DNA of 64,000 bases from Streptomyces termitum (GTDB taxonomy: Bacteria > Actinomycetota > Actinomycetes > Streptomycetales > Streptomycetaceae): NCBI RefSeq assembly GCF_014650175.1, contig NZ_BMUL01000010.1, positions 62,001 through 126,000 of the forward strand, given 5' to 3'. Below the pieces are notes generated by a model. The model saw only the letters and a program-made list of their open reading frames with translations. It did no database searches and had not been told where the DNA came from. This document shows, piece after piece, positions 23,749-31,495 of this stretch. Made by a program: the position numbers and the translations under genes. How positions within the stretch are numbered: position 1 is the stretch's first letter; every line of letters begins with the position of its first letter.

Positions 23749-24726
23749 TCAGCGTCCGGCGAGGTCCCGGAGGCGGCGGTACGCCCGCACCGGGTCGGCG
23801 CCGTCGAGGTAGCACCAGGGGGACTCGGTGACCCGTCCCTCAGTGGCCCGGAAGCAGTCGCGGGCGGCGGCGGGGTCGCCGGCCAGGGCGAAGGCCATGG
23901 CGAAGGAGTTGTACGTCTGGAGCCAGCCGGGGGCCCGGACGAAGTCGGGGTGCCGGTAGGAGTGGTCGGCGGCGCGGTGCAGGGAGGCGAGGACCTCGGA
24001 GGCGCGGATGTAGTGGGCGTCGGGGCCCGATTCGAGGGCGAGCCAGTGCTCCAGGTGGGCGACGGCGACGAGCCGGCCGAGGAGCGTTCCGGCGGGGGCG
24101 GCGAAGGCGGCGTCGCGGGCGAAGGCGTGCATCTCCTCGTGCGAGCCGCTCCACTTCTCGCAGACCTGCTGCAACTGCTGCTGGTGCGCGCCCAGGTGGT
24201 ACGGGTCCCGGCGCACGGTGGCCTCGAAGCGGCGGCGGGCGGTCTCCCGGCCGACCTGGAGGCCGCGCCCGGTGACCTGGAGGCAGTACCAGGGCGAGGT
24301 CCAGCCCGGTTCGCGCTCGGCGGCCTCGTACAGCCACTCCTCGGCCCGCGCGAGGCGGCTGTGGAACAGTTCGAACTGCTCGCGCGAGACGTCCTTGGCG
24401 CGGGCGTCGGTGCGGGCCTCCCAGCCCCAGCTGAGGTGGCGGATCCCGGCGACGAGCCGGGGCAGGGCGGCGTCCGGTTCGGCCGCGATGACGTCGGTGA
24501 TCCACTTCTCCACGCCGGCGGTCTCGCCGACGGCCCACAGCAGGCCGGTCCGGTCCGCGCTCTCCGGGCGCGCTTCGAGGAGGTCCCGCACGGTGGCCCA
24601 GTCCGCCGCCGCGGCGGCGTCCCGGGCGCGCTGGAGATCGAGGTCCCCGGCGTCCTCGTCGATGTGTGCGACGGGTCGTCCCGTCCACCGTGCCAGCGTG
24701 TTCCCCACACCCCGGAGCAACGCCAT
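23749..24726 (-). CDS. Helical repeat protein, first gene of the HSP90 cluster (DUF4034-like)
   Basis: A 325-residue soluble protein built of helix pairs: DLDLQRARDAAAAADWATVR, AEEWLYEAAEREPGW, RRRFEATVRRDPYHLGAHQQ and FALAGDPAAARDCFRATEGR. Conserved tryptophans and the opening MALLRGVGNTLARW recall the DUF4034 family, a call I hold loosely. Start 24726 has GGTGGGG 4 bp upstream. It is followed by the HSP90-like and TPR genes on the same strand, 108 bp downstream. It probably acts with them, perhaps as a second adaptor. No enzymatic motif is visible. Confidence 0.7.
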   Translation of the reverse strand: MALLRGVGNTLARWTGRPVAHIDEDAGDLDLQRARDAAAAADWATVRDLLEARPESADRTGLLWAVGETAGVEKWITDVIAAEPDAALPRLVAGIRHLSWGWEARTDARAKDVSREQFELFHSRLARAEEWLYEAAEREPGWTSPWYCLQVTGRGLQVGRETARRRFEATVRRDPYHLGAHQQQLQQVCEKWSGSHEEMHAFARDAAFAAPAGTLLGRLVAVAHLEHWLALESGPDAHYIRASEVLASLHRAADHSYRHPDFVRAPGWLQTYNSFAMAFALAGDPAAARDCFRATEGRVTESPWCYLDGADPVRAYRRLRDLAGR

Positions 24727-25069
24727 GTCCCCACCCCTTGCCGTGCCTTGCCGCGTTCTCGGACGGGGTGGCCGATGATCGTTCCTCCCCGTGGGTGTAG
24801 TGACTATCACGCACGACCGACAATCGCACTCCTGTATTGATCCGCTGGTCGGGGCGGTCGGATCGGTCGGGGCGGTGGCGGGGCTGGTGCGCCCTGCCGC
24901 CGCTCACCCCGTACGAGGCGGCGGACGGCCCCGGCGACCGGCATCCGGCGCGGTCCTCTTCGCCGGCGGTTCCCCGAGCATCCGGACGGGCGCGCACGGG
25001 CAGGCCGTGCGGGAGCCGGACCGGCTCGCCGATCCGTCGCGGCCGCGGTCCGTTCCGTACCCTGGCGGC
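24727..25069. other. 343-bp divergent intergenic region
   Basis: No gene is supported. It contains a 12-bp direct repeat, GGTCGGGGCGGT, at 24847-24858 and 24865-24876, and an unusually AT-rich patch near 24795-24840 that probably holds the promoter of the leftward HSP90 cluster. TACCCT (25058-25063) at the right end is the sirtuin -10. Confidence 0.45.
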
Positions 25070-25975
25070 ATGCGCATGCGTCCCACCTTGAGCTGGACCC
25101 CGGCCGGGGAGCTCCCGCCGGGCACGACGGACCTGGAGCCGGTCGTCGGCGCGCTGCGCGCCGGCGGGGTGCTGGTGCTCAGCGGGGCCGGGATCTCGAC
25201 GGAGTCGGGGATTCCGGACTACCGGGGCGAGGGCGGGAGCCTGAGCCGGCACACCCCGATGACGTACCAGGACTTCACCGGCGGCGAGGCGGCGCGACGG
25301 CGGTACTGGGCGCGGAGCCACCTCGGCTGGCGGACCTTCGGCCGGGCCCGGCCGAACGCCGGGCACCGGGCGGTGGCCGCGTTCGGGCGGCGGGGCCTGC
25401 TGGCCGGGGTCATCACGCAGAACGTCGACGGCCTGCACCAGGCCGCGGGCAGCGAGGGCGTCGTGGAACTGCACGGCAGCCTCGACCGGGTCGTCTGCCT
25501 GACCTGCGGCGACGTCAGCGCGCGGCGCGGGCTGGCGGAGCGCCTCGAAGAGGCCAATCCGGGGTTCGACCCGGTGCCCGCCGCGCTCAACCCCGACGGT
25601 GACGCCGACCTCACCGACGCGCAGGTCGCGGGCTTCCGGGTGGTGCCCTGCGGGGTGTGCGGCGGGCTCCTCAAGCCGGACGTGGTGTTCTTCGGCGAGA
25701 CCGTGCCCGCCGTGCGGGTGGCACGCTGCCGGGAACTGGTGCGCGGGGCCGCCTCGGTGCTGGTGCTGGGGTCCTCGCTGACGGTGATGTCCGGGCTGCG
25801 GTTCGTCCGGCAGGCCGCCGGGGAGGGGACGCCCGTGCTGATCGTCAACCGGGACGCGACCCGGGGCGACACGCTGGCCGCCGCCCGGATCGGACTCCCC
25901 CTCGGCCCGGCCCTCACCACCGTCGCGGAGCGGCTCGGCGTCGCACTCGGCGGGGAGGACCCGCCGGACGGCTGA
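25070..25975 (+). CDS. Sir2-type NAD-dependent protein deacylase
   Basis: A 301-residue sirtuin that removes acyl groups from lysines using NAD. VLSGAGISTESGIPDYRG is the GAG nucleotide site, TQNVDGLHQAAGS the ribose/catalytic region, and ELHGSLDRVVCLTCGD has the catalytic histidine (about H135) and the first two zinc cysteines (about C143, C146). CGVCGGLLKPDVVFFGE has the second pair (about C194, C197). SSLTVMSG and LIVNRDATRGD complete the fold. GIPDYRGE and the long zinc module suggest a SIRT4/class II type. ATG 25070 lies 6 bp after TACCCT (25058-25063) with no Shine-Dalgarno, so it is probably leaderless. Confidence 0.9.
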   Translation: MRMRPTLSWTPAGELPPGTTDLEPVVGALRAGGVLVLSGAGISTESGIPDYRGEGGSLSRHTPMTYQDFTGGEAARRRYWARSHLGWRTFGRARPNAGHRAVAAFGRRGLLAGVITQNVDGLHQAAGSEGVVELHGSLDRVVCLTCGDVSARRGLAERLEEANPGFDPVPAALNPDGDADLTDAQVAGFRVVPCGVCGGLLKPDVVFFGETVPAVRVARCRELVRGAASVLVLGSSLTVMSGLRFVRQAAGEGTPVLIVNRDATRGDTLAAARIGLPLGPALTTVAERLGVALGGEDPPDG

Positions 25976-26038
25976 CCCCCGGACGGGCCACCGGGTCCCG
26001 CCGGACCGCCGACCCCCCGGACGGGCCACCGGGTCCCG
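25976..26038. repeat. 25-bp perfect direct repeat after the sirtuin gene
   Basis: The same 25-bp sequence (CCCCCGGACGGGCC followed by ACCGGGTCCCG) occurs at 25976-26000 and 26014-26038, 13 bp apart, and a shortened third copy follows near 26059. It lies between convergent stop codons. It may work in transcription termination or be a simple duplication. Confidence 0.6.
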
Positions 26039-26084
26039 GCCGTCCAGGGCCTGGACGGCGTACGGGCCACCGGGGCCGACCGGG

Positions 26085-26432
26085 TCAGCGGTGGCCGAGG
26101 ACGTTGACGACCCGGCCGCCGGGGTCGCGGACGAAGAAGCGCCGGACGCCCCATTCCTCGTCCCGGAGCGGATGGACGATCTCCGCGCCGCTCTCCCGCA
26201 CCGCCGCGTAGACCGCGTCGACGTCGTCGACCTCGACGCTCAGGTCGGGGGCGACGGGCGCCGTCGGGTCGGCGGCCATGAAGCTGATCTGCGCGGCCGG
26301 GACCTCCGGGGAGGCCAGGGTCATGATCCAGCCGTGGTTCATGACCTCTTCGAGACCGAGCAGGCCGTAGAAGGCGCGGTTGCCCTCCGGCGCGGCGGAG
26401 GGCAGGTTGGGCACGACGCGGCGGACGCTCAT
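26085..26432 (-). CDS. VOC family (glyoxalase-like) protein
   Basis: A 115-residue single VOC domain: RRVVPNLPSAAPEGNRAFYG then LLGLEEVMNHGWIMTLASPE in the first module, and VEVDDVDAVYAAVRESGAEI with FFVRDPGGRVVNVLGHR in the second. Proteins of this shape are annotated as glyoxalase/dioxygenase-like; ligand and reaction are not predictable. It has no relation in sequence detail to the VOC protein at 3888 beyond the fold. Convergent with the sirtuin gene. Start ATG 26432. Confidence 0.85.
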   Translation of the reverse strand: MSVRRVVPNLPSAAPEGNRAFYGLLGLEEVMNHGWIMTLASPEVPAAQISFMAADPTAPVAPDLSVEVDDVDAVYAAVRESGAEIVHPLRDEEWGVRRFFVRDPGGRVVNVLGHR

Positions 26433-26626
26433 CGGGGACTCCGGTTCCTGGTGGCGGGGATGCGGACCGAGGGGGACCGCGACCCATCGTCGCCGATCGG
26501 GGCGGGAAGTGTCCGCACACCGGGGAGGACGACCGTGTCGGGGCCTTCGAGCCGGACGGCCGGACGCGTCAGGCCAGGAACGCGCCGTCGCGCGCGACAA
26601 CCAGGCGGAGGTGGCCTCGGCGCCCG

Positions 26627-27463
26627 CTAGTGCCGCGGCTCCGGCCCGCCGAGGAACTCCGTCGCGCCCCGCAGCCGCGTGCGCAGGCGGCCCTGGGTGG
26701 CGCGGCCGTCCAGGACGACGCGGAGGGGGCCGGGCAGTGCCGTGTCCGCGCGGCGGGCCCGGGGCAGCAGGGCGGGGTCGATCCCGTCCCGGCGGGCGAT
26801 GAGGGTGCCGAGCTCGTGCCGGGTGACCGCGTCGGGGCCGGCGAGGTGGAAGGTCCCGGCGAGCGGTGAGCGGGCGAGTTCCCAGAGCGCGGCGGCCAGG
26901 TCCGTACGGTGCACCGGGCAGCGGACGTCGTCGGTGAACAGGGCCCCGCTCCGGGCGCCCGAGGCCAGGTCGCGGACGGCCCGCTCGTGCGTCGACCGGC
27001 CGTCGCCGATGATCAGCGAGGTACGGGCGACCGCCCCGTCCGGGCACAGCAGCCGCACCGCCGTCTCCGCCGCCGCCTTGGCCGCGCCGTAGGGGGTGAG
27101 CGGGTCGGGGAGGCAGCTCTCGTCGTACCGCTCGCGGTGGCCGGAGAAGACGGCGTCGGTCGAGACGTGGACGAGCCGGAGGCCCCGGCGGGCGGTCGCG
27201 CGGGCGAGCCGCAGACCGCCCTCGGCGGTGGCCGCCCAGTCGGCGTCGCCGCTGCTCGCGTTGATGACCGTGCTCGGCGCCACCGCGTCCAGGACGGCTT
27301 CCACCAGGGCGTCGTCCCGGAGGTCGAGGCGGTGCCACGGGACGTCGGGGAACCGGCCGGGCCGGGAGTGGTGGGTGGCCGCCTGGGGCAGCCCTGCCGC
27401 GCTTCCCTGGCGGAGCAGTTCGCCGCCGAGGAACCCGCTGCCGCCGATGATGAGGGTCGTCAT
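26627..27463 (-). CDS. RmlD-like sugar-nucleotide reductase
   Basis: A 278-residue NAD(P)-dependent short-chain-type reductase, similar to dTDP-4-dehydrorhamnose reductase. TTLIIGGSGFLGGELLRQGS is the glycine-rich nucleotide site, VINASSGDADW lies beyond it, LVHVSTDAVFSGHRERYDES carries the conserved STDxVF motif, and PYGAAKAAAE is the YxxxK catalytic pair. GTFHLAGPDAVTRHELG is the typical C-terminal substrate segment. No other sugar-pathway gene is nearby, so its substrate is open. TACCGT on the minus strand lies 8 bp upstream of the ATG, a loose leaderless match. Confidence 0.85.
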   Translation of the reverse strand: MTTLIIGGSGFLGGELLRQGSAAGLPQAATHHSRPGRFPDVPWHRLDLRDDALVEAVLDAVAPSTVINASSGDADWAATAEGGLRLARATARRGLRLVHVSTDAVFSGHRERYDESCLPDPLTPYGAAKAAAETAVRLLCPDGAVARTSLIIGDGRSTHERAVRDLASGARSGALFTDDVRCPVHRTDLAAALWELARSPLAGTFHLAGPDAVTRHELGTLIARRDGIDPALLPRARRADTALPGPLRVVLDGRATQGRLRTRLRGATEFLGGPEPRH

Positions 27464-27631
27464 GCCGTCCCACGGTAGCCGGGGCGCGCCGTGCGGCGGG
27501 GGAATCCTTCGGCTGCTGTTCACTGGGGGGACTCGTCGGCCGGGGCGTGGAGTTGGGGTGGGACCGGGACCGTCGAGCCGCTCCGCACCCCGCCGTGACC
27601 GTCACGGCCCCGAACCCCAGGACGGACTTCT

Positions 27632-29047
27632 GTGACCGTTTCGCGTGTACGCCGCCGGCGCCGTGACCTGACCCTCGCCCTCGTCGCCGTACCGGCGCTG
27701 GCCCTCGGCGCGCTGACCGCCGCGCCCGCGCAGGCCGCGCCCGCCGACGACGTCCGGATCAACGAGGTCGTCACCACCGGCTCCGTCGAGGACTCCGTCG
27801 AGCTCTACAACAAGGGCACCTCGACGGTCGACCTCTCGGGCTGGATCCTGAAGGACGACGACAACGGCTCGAAGTACGCGATCGCCTCCGGCACGACGCT
27901 GGCGCCGGGCGCGTTCCGCGCGTTCGACGTGCACGGCAGGTTCGGCCTCGGCTCCAGCGACAAGGCGCGGCTCTACCTGCCCAACGGCTCCACGCTCGTC
28001 GACAGCTTCTCCTGGAGCAGCCACTCCGCGCCCTCCTGGTCCCGCTGCCCCGACGGCACCGGCGCCTTCAGGTCCGCCGCCCTCACCCTCGGCGCCGCCA
28101 ACTCCTGCGGCACCGGCGGCGGCACCGGCCCGGTCGCCTGGCCCGGCGGCTCCGCCGTCGCCACCGCCGACGCGTCGAACGTCTTCGGCAGCGACCTCAG
28201 CGGCCTCCACCAGGAGGGGAACGTGCTGTGGGGCGCCCAGAACAGCGGGAAGCTGTGGCGGCTGGTCCGCGACGGCTCCGGCGGCTGGAAGCCGGACACC
28301 GCGAACGGCTGGGGCTCGGGCAAGTCCCTGCGCTTCCCGTCCGGTTCCGGCGCCCCCGACAGCGAGGGCGTGACCGTCACCGGTACGGGCTCCGCCGGCG
28401 GGGTGTTCGTGGCCAGTGAGCGCAACGACGCCTCGTCCGGCACCAGCCGCCTCTCCGTCCTCCGGTACGACGTCTCCGGCACGGGGACGACGCTGACCGC
28501 GACCCGCGAGTGGAACCTGACCGCGAGCCTGCCGTCGACCGGCTCCAACCTCGGCTTCGAGGGTGTCACCTGGGTCCCGGACGCGGCCCTGACCGCCGCC
28601 GGTTTCAAGGACGCCTCGACCGGCGCCGCGTACGACCCCGCCGCGTACGGCGCCCACTCCGGCGGCGTCTTCTTCGTCGGCGTCGAGGGGACCGGCGCGG
28701 TCCACGGGTACGTTCTGGCGGACTCCGGCTCCTTCACCCGGGTCGCCACGGCCGCCACCGGCCTGGCGGGCGTGATGGAGGTGCAGTGGGAGCCGCAGGC
28801 GGCCCGGCTGTGGGCCGTCTGCGACGACACCTGCGGCGGGCAGCACCGCACGCTGAAGGTGAACGCGTCGGGCTCCTTCGCCGTGGACGCCGTGTACGCC
28901 CGTCCGTCCGGGATGCCCGACTACAACAACGAGGGCTTCGCGCTCTCCGGCGCCGACGAGTGCGTCGGCGGCACCAGGCCCGTCTACTGGTCCGACGACT
29001 CCAACACCGGCGGCCACGCCCTGCGCAGGGGCACGATCAGCTGCTAG
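27632..29047 (+). CDS. Secreted lamin-tail-domain protein
   Basis: A 471-residue exported protein. The signal peptide has an Arg-rich start (VRRRRRD) and a hydrophobic core, cleaved near AQA-AP (about residue 35). Residues about 38-140 form a lamin-tail domain (RINEVVTTGSVEDSVELYNK, then VDLSGWILKDDDNG). The rest is a six-strand-like repetitive region with EGVTVTGTGSAGGVFVASER, NLGFEGVTWVPDAAL and YNNEGFALSGADECVGG, reminiscent of secreted beta-propeller or esterase-like domains. LTD proteins often bind cell surfaces or accompany nucleases; no nuclease motif is seen. GTG 27632 follows AGGACGGA. Confidence 0.8.
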   Translation: MTVSRVRRRRRDLTLALVAVPALALGALTAAPAQAAPADDVRINEVVTTGSVEDSVELYNKGTSTVDLSGWILKDDDNGSKYAIASGTTLAPGAFRAFDVHGRFGLGSSDKARLYLPNGSTLVDSFSWSSHSAPSWSRCPDGTGAFRSAALTLGAANSCGTGGGTGPVAWPGGSAVATADASNVFGSDLSGLHQEGNVLWGAQNSGKLWRLVRDGSGGWKPDTANGWGSGKSLRFPSGSGAPDSEGVTVTGTGSAGGVFVASERNDASSGTSRLSVLRYDVSGTGTTLTATREWNLTASLPSTGSNLGFEGVTWVPDAALTAAGFKDASTGAAYDPAAYGAHSGGVFFVGVEGTGAVHGYVLADSGSFTRVATAATGLAGVMEVQWEPQAARLWAVCDDTCGGQHRTLKVNASGSFAVDAVYARPSGMPDYNNEGFALSGADECVGGTRPVYWSDDSNTGGHALRRGTISC

Positions 29048-29099
29048 CCCCCGCCCACCGGGACGCCCGGCAGGACTCCGGGCAGGGCTCCGGCGCCGC

Positions 29100-29642
29100 T
29101 CAGGGCCGCTTCGCGGCGGCCTTGCGCGGCGCCTTGCCGTTCGCCTTGCCGGTGGCCTTGCCGTTCGCCTTGCCGGTGGCTTTGCCGACGGCCTTTCCCG
29201 CGGCCTTGGCCGGTGCGGGCGCGGGCTTCGACGCCGACTTGGTCTTGGCGGCGGGCTTGGCCTTGGTCGCCGGCTTGGCCTTGGAGGCGGGCTTGGCCTT
29301 GGTCGCGGACTTCTCGGCGGCCTTCACCGGCGCGGCCGTCTTCTTCTCCGGCTTCGACGGCTTCTTCTCGGGCTTCGACGGCTTCTTCTCCGGCTTGGAC
29401 GGCTTCTTCTTCCGCGGGACCAAGGGCCACTTCAGCTCGACCTCCAGTTCGACCTCGCCGTCCTCGACCGACAGCTCGATCTCGCCCTCCATCTCCTCGG
29501 GGATCCGCAGGCTCAGCACTCCCTCGCCCAGGGCGAGTTCGGCCTCGCCGCCCGCGCGGAGCGCGGCGGCGAGGGCCTCCAGCCGGGCGGCGGCCTCCTT
29601 CCGGCCGAGCGTGCGCTCGCGCTCGAAACCCAGGTCCTTCAC
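29100..29642 (-). CDS. Amphi-Trp domain protein with histone H1-like Lys/Ala tail
   Basis: A 180-residue protein. The first ~75 residues form an amphi-Trp domain: MKDLGFERERTLGRKEAAAR at the start and VEDGEVELEVELKWPLVPRK at the end, with the characteristic tryptophan. The rest is a basic tail: KPSKPEK three times in a row, then Lys/Ala-rich AKPATKAKPAAKTKS and GKATGKANGKATGKANGKA. Such tails bind nucleic acid. I chose the GTG at 29642 because GGGAGG lies 5 bp upstream and gives the usual family N-terminus; an in-frame GTG at 29660 would add six residues. A DNA- or membrane-associated role is inferred only. Confidence 0.75.
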   Translation of the reverse strand: MKDLGFERERTLGRKEAAARLEALAAALRAGGEAELALGEGVLSLRIPEEMEGEIELSVEDGEVELEVELKWPLVPRKKKPSKPEKKPSKPEKKPSKPEKKTAAPVKAAEKSATKAKPASKAKPATKAKPAAKTKSASKPAPAPAKAAGKAVGKATGKANGKATGKANGKAPRKAAAKRP

Positions 29643-29723
29643 GACAACCTCCCACGGCACACCACAGACGACAGGGCGAACAATCCGGACGATACGCCCG
29701 ATCTTGGGAGGCCGCCGTCCGGG

Positions 29724-30653
29724 TCACCCGGGCGTGACCCGCGGCAGGGGTTCCAGCGCCGCGTGCCAGGCGGCCGGCAGCCCGGCGACGCCCGTCCGCG
29801 CGGCGATCACCCCGCCCGCGATGGCGCAGGTGGTGTCGATGTCACCGCGCCCGGCGACGGTCCGCCACAACCCCTCCTCCAGGTCGTCGAGGTGGCTGGC
29901 CGCGCACCACAGGGCGTAGGGGACGGTGTCGGGGCCGGACATGCGGTAGCCGGAGCCAAGGACCTCCGCGGCGTGCCGGACGGAGGTGCGGTCGGGCATC
30001 CGGGCCGCGATCCGCAGGCCGGAGCGGACGTCGCCGTCGGGAAGCCGGTCGGCGACGGCAAGGAGGAGGCCGGCCCGGCCCGGGGCGGCTCCGCCCCGGC
30101 TGCGGGCGGCGAGGGCCGCCGCGAGGGCGACGGCCACCGCCCCGGCGACCGCCTCGGGGTGGTGGTGCGAGACGACGGCCTGCCGGGCGGCCTGCTCGGC
30201 CGCCGCGTCGAGGTCGGCGGCGTGCCGGGCGCCGAGCGGGGCGACCCGCATGGCGGCGCCGTTGCCCCAGGAGCCCTGGCCGCCGAACTGTCCGGCGACG
30301 ACCTCGCGCCAGAGCTCGCCCGCGCCGATCCGGCGCAGCACGTCGTGCATGGAGGCCCCGTAGCCGCGGTGGGTGTCGTCGGCGTAGGCGGCCGCGAGGC
30401 GCAGCGCGAGGCGGTCCTGGTCGACGATTCCGCCGCCCTCGGCGAGCTCCCGGACCAGGACGAGGGCCTGGGCGGTGTCGTCGCTCCACCGCCACAGCGG
30501 CTCGGGGGGCAGGATCCGGGCGAGCAGGGCGCCCTCGCCCTCGCGGCGCAGGATGCCGAACCAGCGGTCGCCGAAGGCGTCTCCGAAGGCGAGGCCGCGC
30601 AGGGAGTCCCGTACGGGGCCGGGCGGGCCGAACAAAGCGGTCGGGTCGGTCAT
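29724..30653 (-). CDS. ADP-ribosylglycohydrolase family protein
   Basis: A 309-residue DraG/ARH-type enzyme that removes ADP-ribose from proteins or small molecules. DSLRGLAFGDAFGDRW opens the fold; WRWSDDTAQALVLVRELA carries the metal-binding S/T-D-D-T motif. GSWGNGAAMRVAPLG and GRGDIDTTCAIAGGVIAART (the C-terminal metal aspartates) complete the site. All expected metal ligands look present. GATACT on the minus strand (30660-30665) is 6 bp upstream of the ATG with no Shine-Dalgarno, so it is probably leaderless. No ADP-ribosyltransferase gene is adjacent. Confidence 0.85.
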   Translation of the reverse strand: MTDPTALFGPPGPVRDSLRGLAFGDAFGDRWFGILRREGEGALLARILPPEPLWRWSDDTAQALVLVRELAEGGGIVDQDRLALRLAAAYADDTHRGYGASMHDVLRRIGAGELWREVVAGQFGGQGSWGNGAAMRVAPLGARHAADLDAAAEQAARQAVVSHHHPEAVAGAVAVALAAALAARSRGGAAPGRAGLLLAVADRLPDGDVRSGLRIAARMPDRTSVRHAAEVLGSGYRMSGPDTVPYALWCAASHLDDLEEGLWRTVAGRGDIDTTCAIAGGVIAARTGVAGLPAAWHAALEPLPRVTPG

Positions 30654-30730
30654 CGGAGCAGTATCGCGGGGGTCCGGGCGCGGGGGCACCCGGTTTCCCG
30701 GCGGAGGGCCCGTCCGTCCGCCGCGGGCGG

Positions 30731-31366
30731 TCACTCCGGTGCGGGAGTCTCCGGGGCCGGTCGGTCCCGGGGGAGCGCACCGCCGAGGACGAGGTCGACG
30801 AGGTGGGACGCGTACGCCTCGCCGAGGGGGGCGCCGCTGATCAGGGCGCGGGTGAAGAGGGGGCCCGCGAGGGCCTCGACGACGAGGGCGGGGTCCGTGT
30901 CCGGGGCCAGTTCGCCGCGTTCGACGCCCCGGCGGACCATGACGGCGCCGCGTTCGAGGCGCTCGGTCCAGTAGGGGAGGCGGCGGTCCGGCAGGGTCTC
31001 GTCGCGCTCGGCGCTGAGCCGGAGCAGGGCCTCGCCCTGGGCGGTGGCGAGCAGCCGGGCCAGGGCGGCGAAGTAGGCGGCGAGGTCGTCGCGCACCCGC
31101 CCGGTGTCGGGGACCGGCAGGGCCGCGTCGGCCTGTTCGGACAGCGCGTCGAGGATCAGGTTCTCGCGGGTCCGCCAGCGGCGGTAGAGCGAGGTCTCGT
31201 GGACGCCCGCGGCGCGGGCGACGGCGCCGACGGTGGTGCCGGCGAGTCCGTGCTCGGCGAGGACGCCGACGGTGGCGGCGAGGACGGCGGCGCGCATCCG
31301 CTCGCCCCGGCGGCGCAGGGGCGGCGCGGGCTCGCCCGGGGCGGCGGGGGGTGGGGCGGGGACCAT
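30731..31366 (-). CDS. TetR family regulator of the divergent dehydrogenase
   Basis: A 211-residue repressor. The HTH is TTVGAVARAAGVHETSLYRR, followed by WRTRENLILDAL, at about residues 44-75; the C-terminal domain LVVEALAGPLFTRALISG is of the TetR_C type. TAGCCT on the minus strand (31373-31378) is 6 bp before the ATG, so translation is probably leaderless. Two GCAAGG-N2-CTTGC-type sites in the divergent region are its likely operators. It should control the MDR dehydrogenase gene and itself; the inducer is unknown. Confidence 0.85.
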   Translation of the reverse strand: MVPAPPPAAPGEPAPPLRRRGERMRAAVLAATVGVLAEHGLAGTTVGAVARAAGVHETSLYRRWRTRENLILDALSEQADAALPVPDTGRVRDDLAAYFAALARLLATAQGEALLRLSAERDETLPDRRLPYWTERLERGAVMVRRGVERGELAPDTDPALVVEALAGPLFTRALISGAPLGEAYASHLVDLVLGGALPRDRPAPETPAPE

Positions 31367-31380
31367 GGACCCAGGCTAAC

Positions 31381-31438
31381 GCAAGGCGCCTTGCTTTACA
31401 TCCGGGACGGACGTATCTTTCATCGCAAGGCGACTTGC
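31381..31438. promoter_or_regulatory. Two TetR operators between tetR and the dehydrogenase gene
   Basis: GCAAGGCGCCTTGC (31381-31394) is a perfect 14-bp palindrome, and GCAAGGCGACTTGC (31425-31438) is the same with one change. They start 44 bp apart. The first abuts the tetR -10 and the second overlaps the probable start of the dehydrogenase transcript, just past GTATCT (31413-31418). Confidence 0.75.
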
Positions 31439-31495
31439 GTTACGGGCCGGGGGTACGGAGCCCGGAGGTCGCCGCCGTGTCAAGGAGGTCACGTC

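Noticed and set aside
18776..23815. A continuous 1679-codon minus-strand frame
   Set aside because: Only its last 999 codons are a gene; the upstream part is Arg/Pro-rich antisense-frame sequence inside the HSP90-like gene, which has clear family motifs in another frame.
21778..24726. Calling the HSP90 trio an anti-phage system
   Set aside because: No nuclease, deaminase, toxin-like effector or defence neighbour is visible, and no mobile-element context supports it; only a chaperone-adaptor role is inferred.
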